Source of the DNA: Chitinophagales bacterium
Lineage (GTDB): Bacteria > Bacteroidota > Bacteroidia > Chitinophagales > UBA2359
Direction of reading: 5' to 3'
Length of the DNA stretch: 64,000 nt
Assembly (NCBI GenBank): GCA_016787295.1
Contig: JAEUUX010000291.1
Location: forward strand, 23,508-87,507
This document shows, piece by piece, positions 1-8,583 of this stretch. The position numbers and the translations under genes were made by a program. The stretch's first letter is position 1. Every line of letters starts with the position of its first letter. A model generated the notes under the pieces. That model was not told where the DNA came from and made no database searches. It saw nothing but the letters and a program-made list of their open reading frames with translations.

Positions 1-30
1 CAAAGATACTTTACTGAATATCGCTTTATT

Positions 31-2142
31 ATGGAAAACATAAATATCCGCCAAATTGTGGTGCAGGGAATTTTTGTTGTCATTGGATTATTGTTGTTGA
101 TACGCCTATTTTTCATGCAAGTCATGGATACCTCTTATGTGGCGATGGCTCGCAACAATGCCGTGCGCGAAATATCAAGCTATCCTTCGCGCGGCTTAAT
201 CTATGACCGCAACGACACCTTATTGGTCAACAACGAACCTGTATATGATTTGATGATTATTCCCAATCAAATACAGCCTTTCGACACCCTCAAATTGTGC
301 AACTTGTTGGGGGTGACCATAGCCGATTTTTATGAAAACTACGACCATTTACCCACTTTGAAAGGGTATTCTCCCTATAAACCGCAAACCTTGTTCAAAC
401 AGATTCCTGCCGAAACCTACGCGCGCGTGCAGGAATATCTCTACCAATTTCCGGGGTTTTATCCTCAAATCCGTACTGTTCGAATCTATCATACTGGTGT
501 GGCGGGACATATTCTGGGTTATATTGGCGAGGCTAATCAACAACAAATTGACACATCGAGCTACTATCGTATGGGTGATTATGTGGGAATTAGCGGCATA
601 GAGCGTTATTATGAAAAAGCCTTGCGCGGCGAACGTGGGGTTAAATACATGATGATTGATGTGCATGGCACCGAAGTTGGCAAGTTTGCAGATAGTCAAT
701 ATGACCGCGAAGCCATAGCAGGACAAAACCTACAACTCACCTTAGATATGGAACTCCAAGCCTATTGCGAACAAATTATGGCGAACAAAAAAGGGAGTAT
801 CGTGGCTATTGAACCCACTACTGGCGAAATTTTGGCAATGGTCAGCAGTCCTTACTATGACCCACGCCTTTTGACAGGTCCGTTGCGTGGCAAAGCAATG
901 GCAGAACTCTCCCAAGACCCCCTGAAACCTTTGTTTAATCGTGCTTTGAGTGCCTACTATCCACCCGGATCTATCTTTAAACCCATTATGGCATTGATAG
1001 CTTTGCAAGAAGGTGTGAGTACACCCAATACCTATTTTCCCTGCTATGGAGCATACAAATTGGGCTTGTTGCGCGTCAAATGTCACCACCATGCCCAATG
1101 CTATTCGGTACAAACAGCTTTGGAGCATTCTTGTAATGCTTATTTTTGTCACTTGTTCAAAATTTGTGTCGAACAAAACAAATATGACAATTTAGAGGCA
1201 GGTTTGCGCGATTGGAAACGCTATCTAAGCACCTTCAACTTGGGTATCCCAATGATAACAGATGTACCAGGTCCTTCGCGCGGCTATATTCCTGGTCCTG
1301 AACGCTATGACCGTATGTATGGTAAAAAGTATTGGAAAGCCAACAGCATCATCTCGCTGGGAATTGGACAAGGGGAAATGGGCATGACACCTTTGCAAAT
1401 GGCGCACAGCATGGCAATTATTGCTAATCGTGGTAAATTCTATTATCCTCATGTCACCAAACCCTTAGTGGGAGACAAGGATAATCCCTACATTGTGCAA
1501 CACAAAGTACCAATAGAGGAGCGTCATTTTTTACCCGTTATTGAAGGTATGCGCAGGGTTGTGACAACAGGTACTGCGCGACTTAAAGGTGTAGGCGGTT
1601 TGGACATTTGTGGCAAAACAGGTACCGCCCAAAACCCACATGGTAAGGATCACTCTTTGTTTGCGGCTTTTGCTCCGATGAACAACCCTAAAATAGCCGT
1701 TGCGGTGATTATCGAAAATGCAGGTTGGGGCTACAAAATTGCTGCTCCCATCGCAAGTTTGGTTATCAACAAATACCTTAACCGCGAAACAGGAGGCAGT
1801 TTGCGCGGCTTGGAATACAAAATGATGCGCCTAACCTTGATGTATAGACCGCGTATCGATGCACCGAGCCTCGAAAAACCCAAAGAAAAAGTAGAAGAAG
1901 TAAGCGACGATGATATTAGAAGCCAATTCTTTGATGGTGGTATTGAGGACGAAGCCAGAGCTATCCAAAACCTCGCTCTGCCAAATCCATCACCCTACCA
2001 ACAACCCGCAGGACCAACGTTGCCGGGCGTATCGCCTACCTACACCAAACCCGATCCCGCTACAACACCACCTAATCCTGCTACACCTTCTACCATCGAC
2101 CCACCACCTGCCGAAGAAACTCCACCACCACAATTAGAATAA
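31..2142 (+). CDS. mrdA: Penicillin-binding protein 2 (peptidoglycan D,D-transpeptidase)
   Basis: Class B PBP that cross-links peptidoglycan in the periplasm as part of the elongasome; 703 residues. An N-terminal signal anchor (about residues 8-30) is followed by the PBP dimerisation domain (about 45-240) and the transpeptidase domain. All three active-site motifs are present: S314-x-x-K317 (SIFK), S367-C-N369 and K529-T-G. The last ~60 residues are a Pro/Thr-rich tail, longer than in E. coli PBP2 and common in Bacteroidota. The ATG at 31 directly precedes the hydrophobic anchor. The 30 bases before it are open in a frame that runs to a TAA at 41-43, overlapping this start; this could be the end of mreD, the usual upstream neighbour, but it is too short to identify. 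rodA is not adjacent downstream. Confidence 0.95.
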   Translation: MENINIRQIVVQGIFVVIGLLLLIRLFFMQVMDTSYVAMARNNAVREISSYPSRGLIYDRNDTLLVNNEPVYDLMIIPNQIQPFDTLKLCNLLGVTIADFYENYDHLPTLKGYSPYKPQTLFKQIPAETYARVQEYLYQFPGFYPQIRTVRIYHTGVAGHILGYIGEANQQQIDTSSYYRMGDYVGISGIERYYEKALRGERGVKYMMIDVHGTEVGKFADSQYDREAIAGQNLQLTLDMELQAYCEQIMANKKGSIVAIEPTTGEILAMVSSPYYDPRLLTGPLRGKAMAELSQDPLKPLFNRALSAYYPPGSIFKPIMALIALQEGVSTPNTYFPCYGAYKLGLLRVKCHHHAQCYSVQTALEHSCNAYFCHLFKICVEQNKYDNLEAGLRDWKRYLSTFNLGIPMITDVPGPSRGYIPGPERYDRMYGKKYWKANSIISLGIGQGEMGMTPLQMAHSMAIIANRGKFYYPHVTKPLVGDKDNPYIVQHKVPIEERHFLPVIEGMRRVVTTGTARLKGVGGLDICGKTGTAQNPHGKDHSLFAAFAPMNNPKIAVAVIIENAGWGYKIAAPIASLVINKYLNRETGGSLRGLEYKMMRLTLMYRPRIDAPSLEKPKEKVEEVSDDDIRSQFFDGGIEDEARAIQNLALPNPSPYQQPAGPTLPGVSPTYTKPDPATTPPNPATPSTIDPPPAEETPPPQLE

Positions 2143-2178
2143 AAAAACATCGCCTCCTCATGAACTTATTAAAAAGCA

Positions 2179-2211
2179 AATTGGCTGTCCCGAAATTCGA
2201 GGCAGCCAATT
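2179..2211 (-). terminator. Intrinsic terminator-like hairpin between convergent genes
   Basis: A 9-bp inverted repeat (aattggctg / cagccaatt) with a 15-nt loop. On the minus strand it is followed by a T-rich run (tttgcttttt), so it would end transcription of the sigma-factor/barrel/lipoprotein operon. The plus side has no T tract. Confidence 0.55.
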
Positions 2212-2309
2212 GCATGTAAACACCATTCATATTTTCGTAGCAGTATAAAAATTATCGATGCTCGTCTCCCCACAAGCCAATAACATTGTAATAGGAATGT
2301 TGGTTTACA

Positions 2310-2678
2310 CTATTTTGCAAGTTCCCATTTATCTACAGCGGGTTCTCCCCATATATTGTCTTCTACTATATAAATAGTTTCGCAATCAGCCAATTGATGA
2401 CATATTTCATCTACTTGTTGCCAAGCATAGCTACATATTCCTAACTGTTTTTTGTCGCAATCATAGATAACACCACCAGCATCATACGCATTTGCTTGTA
2501 CACAAAAAACCTTTTGCTTTTTATATGTACAGAATTCTATCCAGCTATTTTTATTTGACTCATATATAGCTTTTGCTGTTGCATGATAATCCGCCTCTTG
2601 CTTTTTATGACAACCTATTATGCCTATATGCAAGACAAATACTGTGATTAGGCACCAAATTTCAAATACGCTTTTCAA
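2310..2678 (-). CDS. Small predicted lipoprotein, unknown function
   Basis: 122 residues. The N-terminus has a hydrophobic segment ending in a lipobox (IIGC, Cys at about 23) followed by a polar region, so the mature protein should be lipid-anchored. The only suitable start is TTG at 2678, six bases after the stop of the upstream barrel gene; no in-frame ATG precedes the signal sequence. The mature part has several cysteines (motifs CTYK, CDKK, GICSYAW, DECHQLADCE), which could form disulfides. I do not recognise the family. It is the last gene of an apparent sigma-barrel-lipoprotein operon, so a role in the same envelope response is an inference from position. Confidence 0.7.
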   Translation of the reverse strand: MKSVFEIWCLITVFVLHIGIIGCHKKQEADYHATAKAIYESNKNSWIEFCTYKKQKVFCVQANAYDAGGVIYDCDKKQLGICSYAWQQVDEICHQLADCETIYIVEDNIWGEPAVDKWELAK

Positions 2679-2684
2679 AAGATT

Positions 2685-4160
2685 CTAAAATCTACGAGCC
2701 AAACCCACTTGTAAGGCAGTTTGGTTGTTTCGGTAGGGTTCTACCAAAAGGGTTCTGGAAGATGCGTTGCGAATATAGATAGGTTGGAAATTGGTTTTGT
2801 AGTTAATTTCGGCTTGCAATAACCATTTATCATTCAAAGCATATTGCGTTCCGAGATGTATTTGCCCCAAATCGTAACGAAAACGTTCGGTGGTGGGTCC
2901 TATATCCTGTGTTTCCACATCACGAGTAGTATCAACAGACGTAGAAGGGAAAGGTACGATAGAATCAACCATAGATTCTGTTGAGCAATTACAATCTGTT
3001 ATTTTGTAGTCTTGTCCCAAATGCCACACCAAGGCAGTTCCCACAGCTATATATGGTCTCCATTTTGGGTTGTTGGCAGGCATATAATAACGAGCTAACA
3101 AAGGAACTTCAATTTGCTCAATAGTTAGGCTTTTGACGGTGTATGCCAGATGGCTTTGTGCGGCATTTTTATTAATAACTTCAGTGAATTGCTGTTGGAT
3201 ATTGTAATATGCTCCACTTTCCAATTCCCATTGAGGTGCAAAATTATAGGCTGCTGCAATGCCGATGGGTATGTTGTTGGTGGTACGATGATTCTTGTTG
3301 TTAAAAGTTTCTGCAAAAGCTGTTTGAACACCCACCCAAAAGCGCTTTTTATGTTTCGGGACAGGCATATCTGTTTTGCTATTTGAGGCAAAAGTACTAC
3401 TGGGAGCTATGGATATGTTTGTTTGTGGTAGTTCAATTTTAGGGGACGAAACAATAGGCAAGACAGGTAGTATAGCCTTTGAGCTATTAGTGGATAATGC
3501 CAAAGCAGGCAGTTTTAAGGCAGATATAGTGGTAGTAGATGAACGGGTGTTTGTTGTCCTGACAGACGTAGGGGACGAAACAGTAGCAGTAGGGAATGAG
3601 GAAGTTATATTCGTATTAGATGAGTAGAACTGCTGGTTATTAGCTATTGCTTTTGTGATTGTTGTAAGGTTTGGGGTGACACTCCAATTGGTTTTTTCAG
3701 TTGTATTTGCTGTATTGTCAACATTATTATATTGGTTTGTTGTTGCTATAACAAGTTGTTGCGAACTTTGTGTGGTGGCAGTGGTTTGGGTGGGCATGGT
3801 GGTGGCAGGAACAACACCGATATTGGAATTATTGCTTACTATTGGCATTGCAGCAACCGATTTTGTTTCGGCATTATTGAGAGTATTTTGTGTGGAACTT
3901 TGCTCTCCTACTGGAATAGGAGAAAGAGAAAAGTCATACAATTGGACACACATCACCAACAAGCAGGCAACAGCAACTGCCCGCCACATATAGCGGTTTT
4001 TGTACCAAAAGCCTACAACTTTTTGTTTGTCTTGTTGGTCTAATAGTACTTCCATATTTTTCCATGCCTCAGGATCGTATGGACTTTGATGGGTGTCTAA
4101 TCGCTGTTTGATTTGTTGTTCAAACTTATCGGGTTGTGATTTATGGCTACGCGATTTCAT
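2685..4160 (-). CDS. One-TM protein with C-terminal outer-membrane beta-barrel-like domain
   Basis: 491 residues in three parts. Residues 1-55 are polar and charged, with an EAWKNMEVLLD-like segment of the type found in Bacteroidota proteins encoded beside ECF sigma factors. A single TM helix follows at about 57-78. Residues ~85-265 are a Ser/Thr/Asn-rich low-complexity linker. The C-terminal ~220 residues look like an 8-strand PorT/OmpW-type porin-family barrel (alternating aromatic strands, ending in a positively charged ARRF). The gene lies 51 bp downstream of the ECF sigma gene on the same strand, so an anti-sigma-like role for the N-terminus is plausible but not shown. The odd feature is the combination of an inner-membrane-type helix and a barrel-like domain in one chain; the TM could be a non-cleaved anchor, with the linker spanning the periplasm. 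Confidence 0.8.
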   Translation of the reverse strand: MKSRSHKSQPDKFEQQIKQRLDTHQSPYDPEAWKNMEVLLDQQDKQKVVGFWYKNRYMWRAVAVACLLVMCVQLYDFSLSPIPVGEQSSTQNTLNNAETKSVAAMPIVSNNSNIGVVPATTMPTQTTATTQSSQQLVIATTNQYNNVDNTANTTEKTNWSVTPNLTTITKAIANNQQFYSSNTNITSSFPTATVSSPTSVRTTNTRSSTTTISALKLPALALSTNSSKAILPVLPIVSSPKIELPQTNISIAPSSTFASNSKTDMPVPKHKKRFWVGVQTAFAETFNNKNHRTTNNIPIGIAAAYNFAPQWELESGAYYNIQQQFTEVINKNAAQSHLAYTVKSLTIEQIEVPLLARYYMPANNPKWRPYIAVGTALVWHLGQDYKITDCNCSTESMVDSIVPFPSTSVDTTRDVETQDIGPTTERFRYDLGQIHLGTQYALNDKWLLQAEINYKTNFQPIYIRNASSRTLLVEPYRNNQTALQVGLARRF

Positions 4161-4211
4161 ACCGTAAAACTATAAAATGTAAAAAGGTGATGTTTGGGTA
4201 GTTGTATATAG

Positions 4212-4802
4212 TTAGTAACAGAAATGGGGATAATGAAGTTTTATGAGTTCTTGCAAACGGTTTTTGGCTTTGGCTAAATTAGATTTGGAAGTACCTTCAT
4301 TGATGCCGAGCAAGTCGCTGATTTCGCGGTGCGAATAACCTTCTATGGCATAGAGATTAAATACTGTTCGATAGGCGGGTGACAATTGCTGCACCAATGC
4401 CATGATTTCGTCGGCAGACATTTTGGCAATAGCATTTTCGGCGTGCGGGTCGCTTTCATGCACCACTTGTTCGATGTCTATTTGTTGTTGGTGTTTTTTG
4501 TATTGTCGATAATGGTCTATGGCAGTATTAATCATTATTCGTCTAATCCAAGTTTCTAAAGGGTGTGTTGGGCGATAGTTACACAAATTGGTGAATACTT
4601 TCAAAAATCCCTCGTTTAGCATGGCGGTTGCGGAATCATGGTCGTTGGCATAGCGCATACAAATACTTAGCATCTTTGAATAGTATGCTTCATATAGTTG
4701 CCGTTGATAGAGCCGCTCTCCACGAACGCAACCTGCTATAAGGCGTTCTTCATTGGTCAAACTTGACGGAATACTTTGAAGTGAAACTTCCATACTAAGC
4801 AT
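4212..4802 (-). CDS. RNA polymerase sigma factor, ECF subfamily
   Basis: 196 residues. Region 2 is at about 35-100 (LYEAYYSKMLSICMRY through ETWIRRIMINTAIDHYR) and region 4 at about 135-190, with a clear helix-turn-helix (GYSHREISDLLGINEGTSK). This is the layout of Bacteroidota ECF factors that respond to envelope signals. ATG codons at 4802 and 4793 are both possible starts. It leads a minus-strand operon with the barrel protein and the lipoprotein. A TATTTTTG element at 4968-4975 (minus) is a weak promoter candidate about 165 bp upstream. The partner anti-sigma is most likely the next gene; no FecR-type anti-sigma is present. Confidence 0.93.
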   Translation of the reverse strand: MLSMEVSLQSIPSSLTNEERLIAGCVRGERLYQRQLYEAYYSKMLSICMRYANDHDSATAMLNEGFLKVFTNLCNYRPTHPLETWIRRIMINTAIDHYRQYKKHQQQIDIEQVVHESDPHAENAIAKMSADEIMALVQQLSPAYRTVFNLYAIEGYSHREISDLLGINEGTSKSNLAKAKNRLQELIKLHYPHFCY

Positions 4803-5026
4803 ATCGGGGTGTATTTGCTTGGTTCCATTTTTTCTAAAACGCCAGCAAAGTGAAAATGGTTGCCTATGCCCATAAAAAAATATAGCCTTTTATGGGTTGA
4901 TGTTAATTTTTTTCAAAAAAACAAACTTTGTTGGGACAACAAAACCTATTTGGGTTAAAAAAGCAGGCAAAAATAGCAGTTATCAAATTTTATAGAAATC
5001 CAAAATCGGCGAGCCTTGTTGTTGTT

Positions 5027-5566
5027 CTATGACAATAAGCATTTTTCATAACAACGATATTTACCTTCATAGTTTTCATACACAATTGCTCCGCGAAGTT
5101 GATACCCCTGTCGAAAAAACAGATTTTCGGCAGGGGTATTTTCCTCGTAAGTATCCAATTTTATAGCCGTTTTGTGGTTATCCAACGCCCATCGGTCAGC
5201 AAAAAGCAGTAGTTGTTGAGCAATTTTTTGGTGTTGGTGGGCGGGCAAAACACCCAAACGATGTACAAAAAAACTTGTTTCCAAAGGTTGTTGCCACCCT
5301 ATTTGCAAATACTCTTCTGCCCAATGAGTGTCGATGGTGATGATGCCCGCTATGGTTTTTTGCGAATGAGTTGTTGTTATTGCCACAAACAAATTTCCTT
5401 GTGCTATGTCTTTACTGAGGAGTTCTACTGATGGATAGTGTTCGTTCCACTGGTAGTTACCCATGCTGTTCATTTGGCGCACAACTTCTTGTACCAATAA
5501 CACAATATCGGTCAAATCTCCCATAATGGCACGACCGATGTGGATAAAATGTGGAAAATTATGCAC
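5027..5566 (-). CDS. GNAT family N-acetyltransferase
   Basis: 179 residues with a GNAT fold: N-terminal IGRAIMGDLTDIVLLV (strand 1/helix 1), the acetyl-CoA-binding region around VHRLGVLPAHQHQKIAQQLL and the late motif ENLFFRQGYQLRG. The substrate cannot be read from the sequence. The chosen start is GTG at 5566, because the conserved first strand (FIHIGRAI) lies before the next ATG (5524). It overlaps the 3' end of kup by 8 bp, suggesting translational coupling. Confidence 0.85.
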   Translation of the reverse strand: MHNFPHFIHIGRAIMGDLTDIVLLVQEVVRQMNSMGNYQWNEHYPSVELLSKDIAQGNLFVAITTTHSQKTIAGIITIDTHWAEEYLQIGWQQPLETSFFVHRLGVLPAHQHQKIAQQLLLFADRWALDNHKTAIKLDTYEENTPAENLFFRQGYQLRGAIVYENYEGKYRCYEKCLLS

Positions 5567-7568
5567 GTTCTACCAAAATTTCGGAGTCTGGTGCCACATT
5601 AATAGGCACGGTTTCTTCTTCTACATTACCCAATTCTAAACCAAAATCTTCGACCGTCGACAGGCTGTAGGATTTGATGAAACGATAGGTTGTTACAACA
5701 AATTGGTTGAACGGACTCAGTTGGTTGTCTGCCGACACGCGCGTATTGAGGATAATGAATTTGAAATCGGCGGGCATACCATATTTACGCAACGATGGAT
5801 AGTGGCTTAGTTCGTCAACTTCGTCGTTGTTTATCATTTCGGTGACAATTTTTTCGAACATCAAATTGACTTTGTGTTCTACTTTGAAACCAAATTTTAG
5901 GCGAACAAAAAAGCAGGTGCGGGGAATAATGGTGTCCACTGAATATTTCGTGCCGTATGGTTTATCGGTAATCTCAATATGCACAAACCAATAAATGTCG
6001 GCGCGTTTGGGTCTTTTTCGGAAAATAGAATAGATGATATTAGAATCTAAATGATCCTTGTCGTTTGCCATCGATAAGTAGACCAAATTGGTGGCTTCTT
6101 TGGGTACAGTTTCATCTTTTTGGAGGTCTTGCAACATTTCGATATATTCGCGCACGGGCAAAAATTCGGTATGTTTGTCACGCAAACGACGAGCCGAATA
6201 GAACACAAACATAGCTATAAAAATGATGGTGGCAATCATCAACGTAAACCAGCCGCCATGTGGAATTTTAATAACATTGGAGGCAAAGAACATCAATTCT
6301 AAACAATAGAAAGTAAGCGCAAAACCAATAACAAAAGGGCGGGGATATTTTTTGATGACCAAATAATAGGTCAACACTGTGGTTGTCATCAACATATCCA
6401 TCGTAATTGCCAAACCATACGCCGCTTCCATGCGGGACGATTCCCTAAAAATCAATACCACCGAAATACAACCAGCCAGCAAAAGCCAATTGATAGCAGG
6501 CAAGTAGATTTGTCCGCGCGAATGACTGGGATAATTGACTTTGAGGTTCGCCCACAGTTTAAGTTTCATGGCTTCGTTAAACATCGTGAAAGTACCACTA
6601 ATCAAGGCTTGACTGGCGATGATAGCCGCACCTGATGCCAGCACAATACCATATGGCAAAAACCATTCGGGCATCATAGAATAGAACGGACTTTGGCTTG
6701 CACTTGTGAAAGTTTGTCCTTCTATGTGGGTAAGCATCCAAGCACCTTGTCCAAAATAGTTGAGCAAAAGGGCAATTTTAACAAATGACCAGCTCACACG
6801 GATATTGCCTTTTCCGCAGTGCCCCAAATCAGAATAGAGTGCTTCGGCACCAGTAGTACACAAAAATACCGCACCCAATATCCAAAATCCATTGCTGCTA
6901 CTCAACAATTTGATAGCATACATCGGGTTGATGGCTACTAATACGCCAGGATATGCCATTAAATTGTAGGTTCCCAGTATTGCCAACATACTAAACCATA
7001 TCAACATAATGGGTCCAAAAGCCCTGCCTACCACAGTCGTCCCAAATTGTTGTACGCCAAACAGCACTATCAATATCCCAATCACAATCGGGACGGTATT
7101 CAGTTCGGGATTAAATGCCCTTAAACCTTCTACCGCAGATGAAATAGAAATAGGAGGCGTAATAAAACCGTCTGAAATTAGGGCTGAACAACCAATAATA
7201 GCAGGAAAAACGAGCCATTTGGCTTTATAACGACGTACCAAAGCATAGAGTGCAAAGATACCGCCTTCGCCGTTGTTATCGGCGTTTAGTGCCAAGAGGA
7301 CATACTTAAAACTCGTGACTAAGGTTAGTGTCCAGAAGATACACGAAATACCACCCAAAACCAAATCTTTTGTGATGGTATGTCCTGTTCCAATGGCTTT
7401 CATTACATACAAAGGCGATGTACCAATGTCGCCAAAGACAATACCGAGTGTAATTAATACACCCGCAGCGCTTAATACGTGAACATGTTCATGGTGATGG
7501 TCTATCACCCGAACTTGTGGTACGTCAGGGTTTGTAATACCACCCTGATGTTGATTTTCTGTTGACAT
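5559..7568 (-). CDS. kup: KUP-type low-affinity potassium transporter
   Basis: 669 residues, the usual length for Kup. The N-terminus carries the family signature GIVFGDIGTSPLYVMKAI, followed by about 12 TM segments up to residue ~480 and a soluble C-terminal domain of ~190 residues. Family-specific motifs include DNNGEGGIFALYALV and EALYSDLGHCGKGNIRVSW. It imports K+ with protons across the inner membrane. The GNAT gene downstream overlaps it by 8 bp. Confidence 0.96.
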   Translation of the reverse strand: MSTENQHQGGITNPDVPQVRVIDHHHEHVHVLSAAGVLITLGIVFGDIGTSPLYVMKAIGTGHTITKDLVLGGISCIFWTLTLVTSFKYVLLALNADNNGEGGIFALYALVRRYKAKWLVFPAIIGCSALISDGFITPPISISSAVEGLRAFNPELNTVPIVIGILIVLFGVQQFGTTVVGRAFGPIMLIWFSMLAILGTYNLMAYPGVLVAINPMYAIKLLSSSNGFWILGAVFLCTTGAEALYSDLGHCGKGNIRVSWSFVKIALLLNYFGQGAWMLTHIEGQTFTSASQSPFYSMMPEWFLPYGIVLASGAAIIASQALISGTFTMFNEAMKLKLWANLKVNYPSHSRGQIYLPAINWLLLAGCISVVLIFRESSRMEAAYGLAITMDMLMTTTVLTYYLVIKKYPRPFVIGFALTFYCLELMFFASNVIKIPHGGWFTLMIATIIFIAMFVFYSARRLRDKHTEFLPVREYIEMLQDLQKDETVPKEATNLVYLSMANDKDHLDSNIIYSIFRKRPKRADIYWFVHIEITDKPYGTKYSVDTIIPRTCFFVRLKFGFKVEHKVNLMFEKIVTEMINNDEVDELSHYPSLRKYGMPADFKFIILNTRVSADNQLSPFNQFVVTTYRFIKSYSLSTVEDFGLELGNVEEETVPINVAPDSEILVERA

Positions 7569-7948
7569 ATTTCTAAGTATGCACTACCTATTTGTTCAGT
7601 TTTATTAGACTTTAGGTAGTTGTTAAAACAATAAAATAAGTGTGTTACGCAAAAACTCTTTTGTGCAACGTTATTAATAAATGTTGTTAGCACAAATTTT
7701 GATAATCTGGTAATTTTTTTACTCCTAAAAAGGTCGTCAAAACCTTTGGTGTTGGGATATTTATTGAAAACATCTTTGTTAACAAAGGCATGGATATGAC
7801 TTATTTTTTGGATAAAAATGCGTAACATGAGGTAAAATAACTATAAAAAAACAATGATGATTGGTAGTGAAAAACGTGCGCAAAAATAATCCTACAACCA
7901 TTTTTCTGCGTGTATTGCTGAAAATGGTTGTAGGATTTTGTAGCTAAT
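7569..7948. other. Intergenic region upstream of kup
   Basis: About 380 bp between the kup start and the biotin-carrier gene stop. It holds the terminator hairpin at 7888-7937. A 107-codon frame on the minus strand overlaps the kup start and has no family resemblance. I see no TAnnTTTG box reading toward kup, and no riboswitch I can recognise. Confidence 0.5.
7888..7937 (-). terminator. Strong intrinsic terminator downstream of biotin carrier gene
   Basis: A perfect 17-bp inverted repeat (aatcctacaaccatttt and its complement) with a 16-nt loop, followed on the minus strand by tatttttg. It lies 12 bp past the stop codon of the biotin-carrier gene. Confidence 0.8.
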
Positions 7949-8425
7949 TTATGCAAATTTGATGAGGACAGCATTTTTTTCTACTGCTTGACCTTTAGTA
8001 ACTTCTATGCTTTGAATAAGACCGTCATGAGGGGCAGTAAGGACATTTTCCATTTTCATGGCTTCCAAGATAAGCAAAGTTTGCCCTTTAAGAACAGTAT
8101 CGCCTACGGCTACAGGAATAGATAAGATGAGTCCCGGCATTTGTGCTTTCAACACATCTGCTTTGGTGGTGTTTTTTGTGCCAATGCCCATGCTTTCCAA
8201 CAGCAAGTCCATTTTGTCTTTCAACAATACTTCATAATCCTGTCCATTGATGCGAAGCACTATCGTTTTGTTCTCCCAATCTGTGCGCACCAAGCGGGCA
8301 GTGTAGGAACGGTTGTTGTCGATAATATGAAATACCCCTTCTTCAAGCATTACTATATCTAATAGTTCGAAGTCTTGGGGTTGTATGCCGTGTTCGTATT
8401 GGTTGTTGACAATGGTTTTATACAT
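7949..8425 (-). CDS. Biotin/lipoyl attachment protein (biotin carboxyl carrier subunit)
   Basis: About 158 residues from the ATG at 8425. An upstream in-frame ATG at 8476 adds 17 residues that look unlike the family. The C-terminal ~70 residues form a biotinyl domain with the attachment motif EAMKMENVL, the Met-Lys-Met lysine being the biotinylated residue. The N-terminal half (MYKTIVNNQYEHG through NGQDYEVLL) matches the carrier subunits found with propionyl-/methylmalonyl-/acyl-CoA carboxylases or decarboxylases in Bacteroidota. The carboxylase genes are not adjacent; an IS lies immediately upstream (left end at 8546), which may have separated it from its native promoter or partner. Confidence 0.9.
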   Translation of the reverse strand: MYKTIVNNQYEHGIQPQDFELLDIVMLEEGVFHIIDNNRSYTARLVRTDWENKTIVLRINGQDYEVLLKDKMDLLLESMGIGTKNTTKADVLKAQMPGLILSIPVAVGDTVLKGQTLLILEAMKMENVLTAPHDGLIQSIEVTKGQAVEKNAVLIKFA

Positions 8426-8583
8426 ATTACAAAGCTTTTTGGCTGATTCAGACTGCAAAATTACAATAATATCCATTAATGCAACCTATAGCGCAAAAAA
8501 AAATTATCATAGTGTTCCATTTTGGTTAAATAGTCCGATAATAAACAACATGGCTGCCACGACTATGGGCTGTCAGCATACAT

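Noticed and set aside
7505..7828. 107-codon frame on the minus strand upstream of kup
   Set aside because: It overlaps the start of kup, has no recognisable family or signal, and starts in an AT-rich non-coding stretch.
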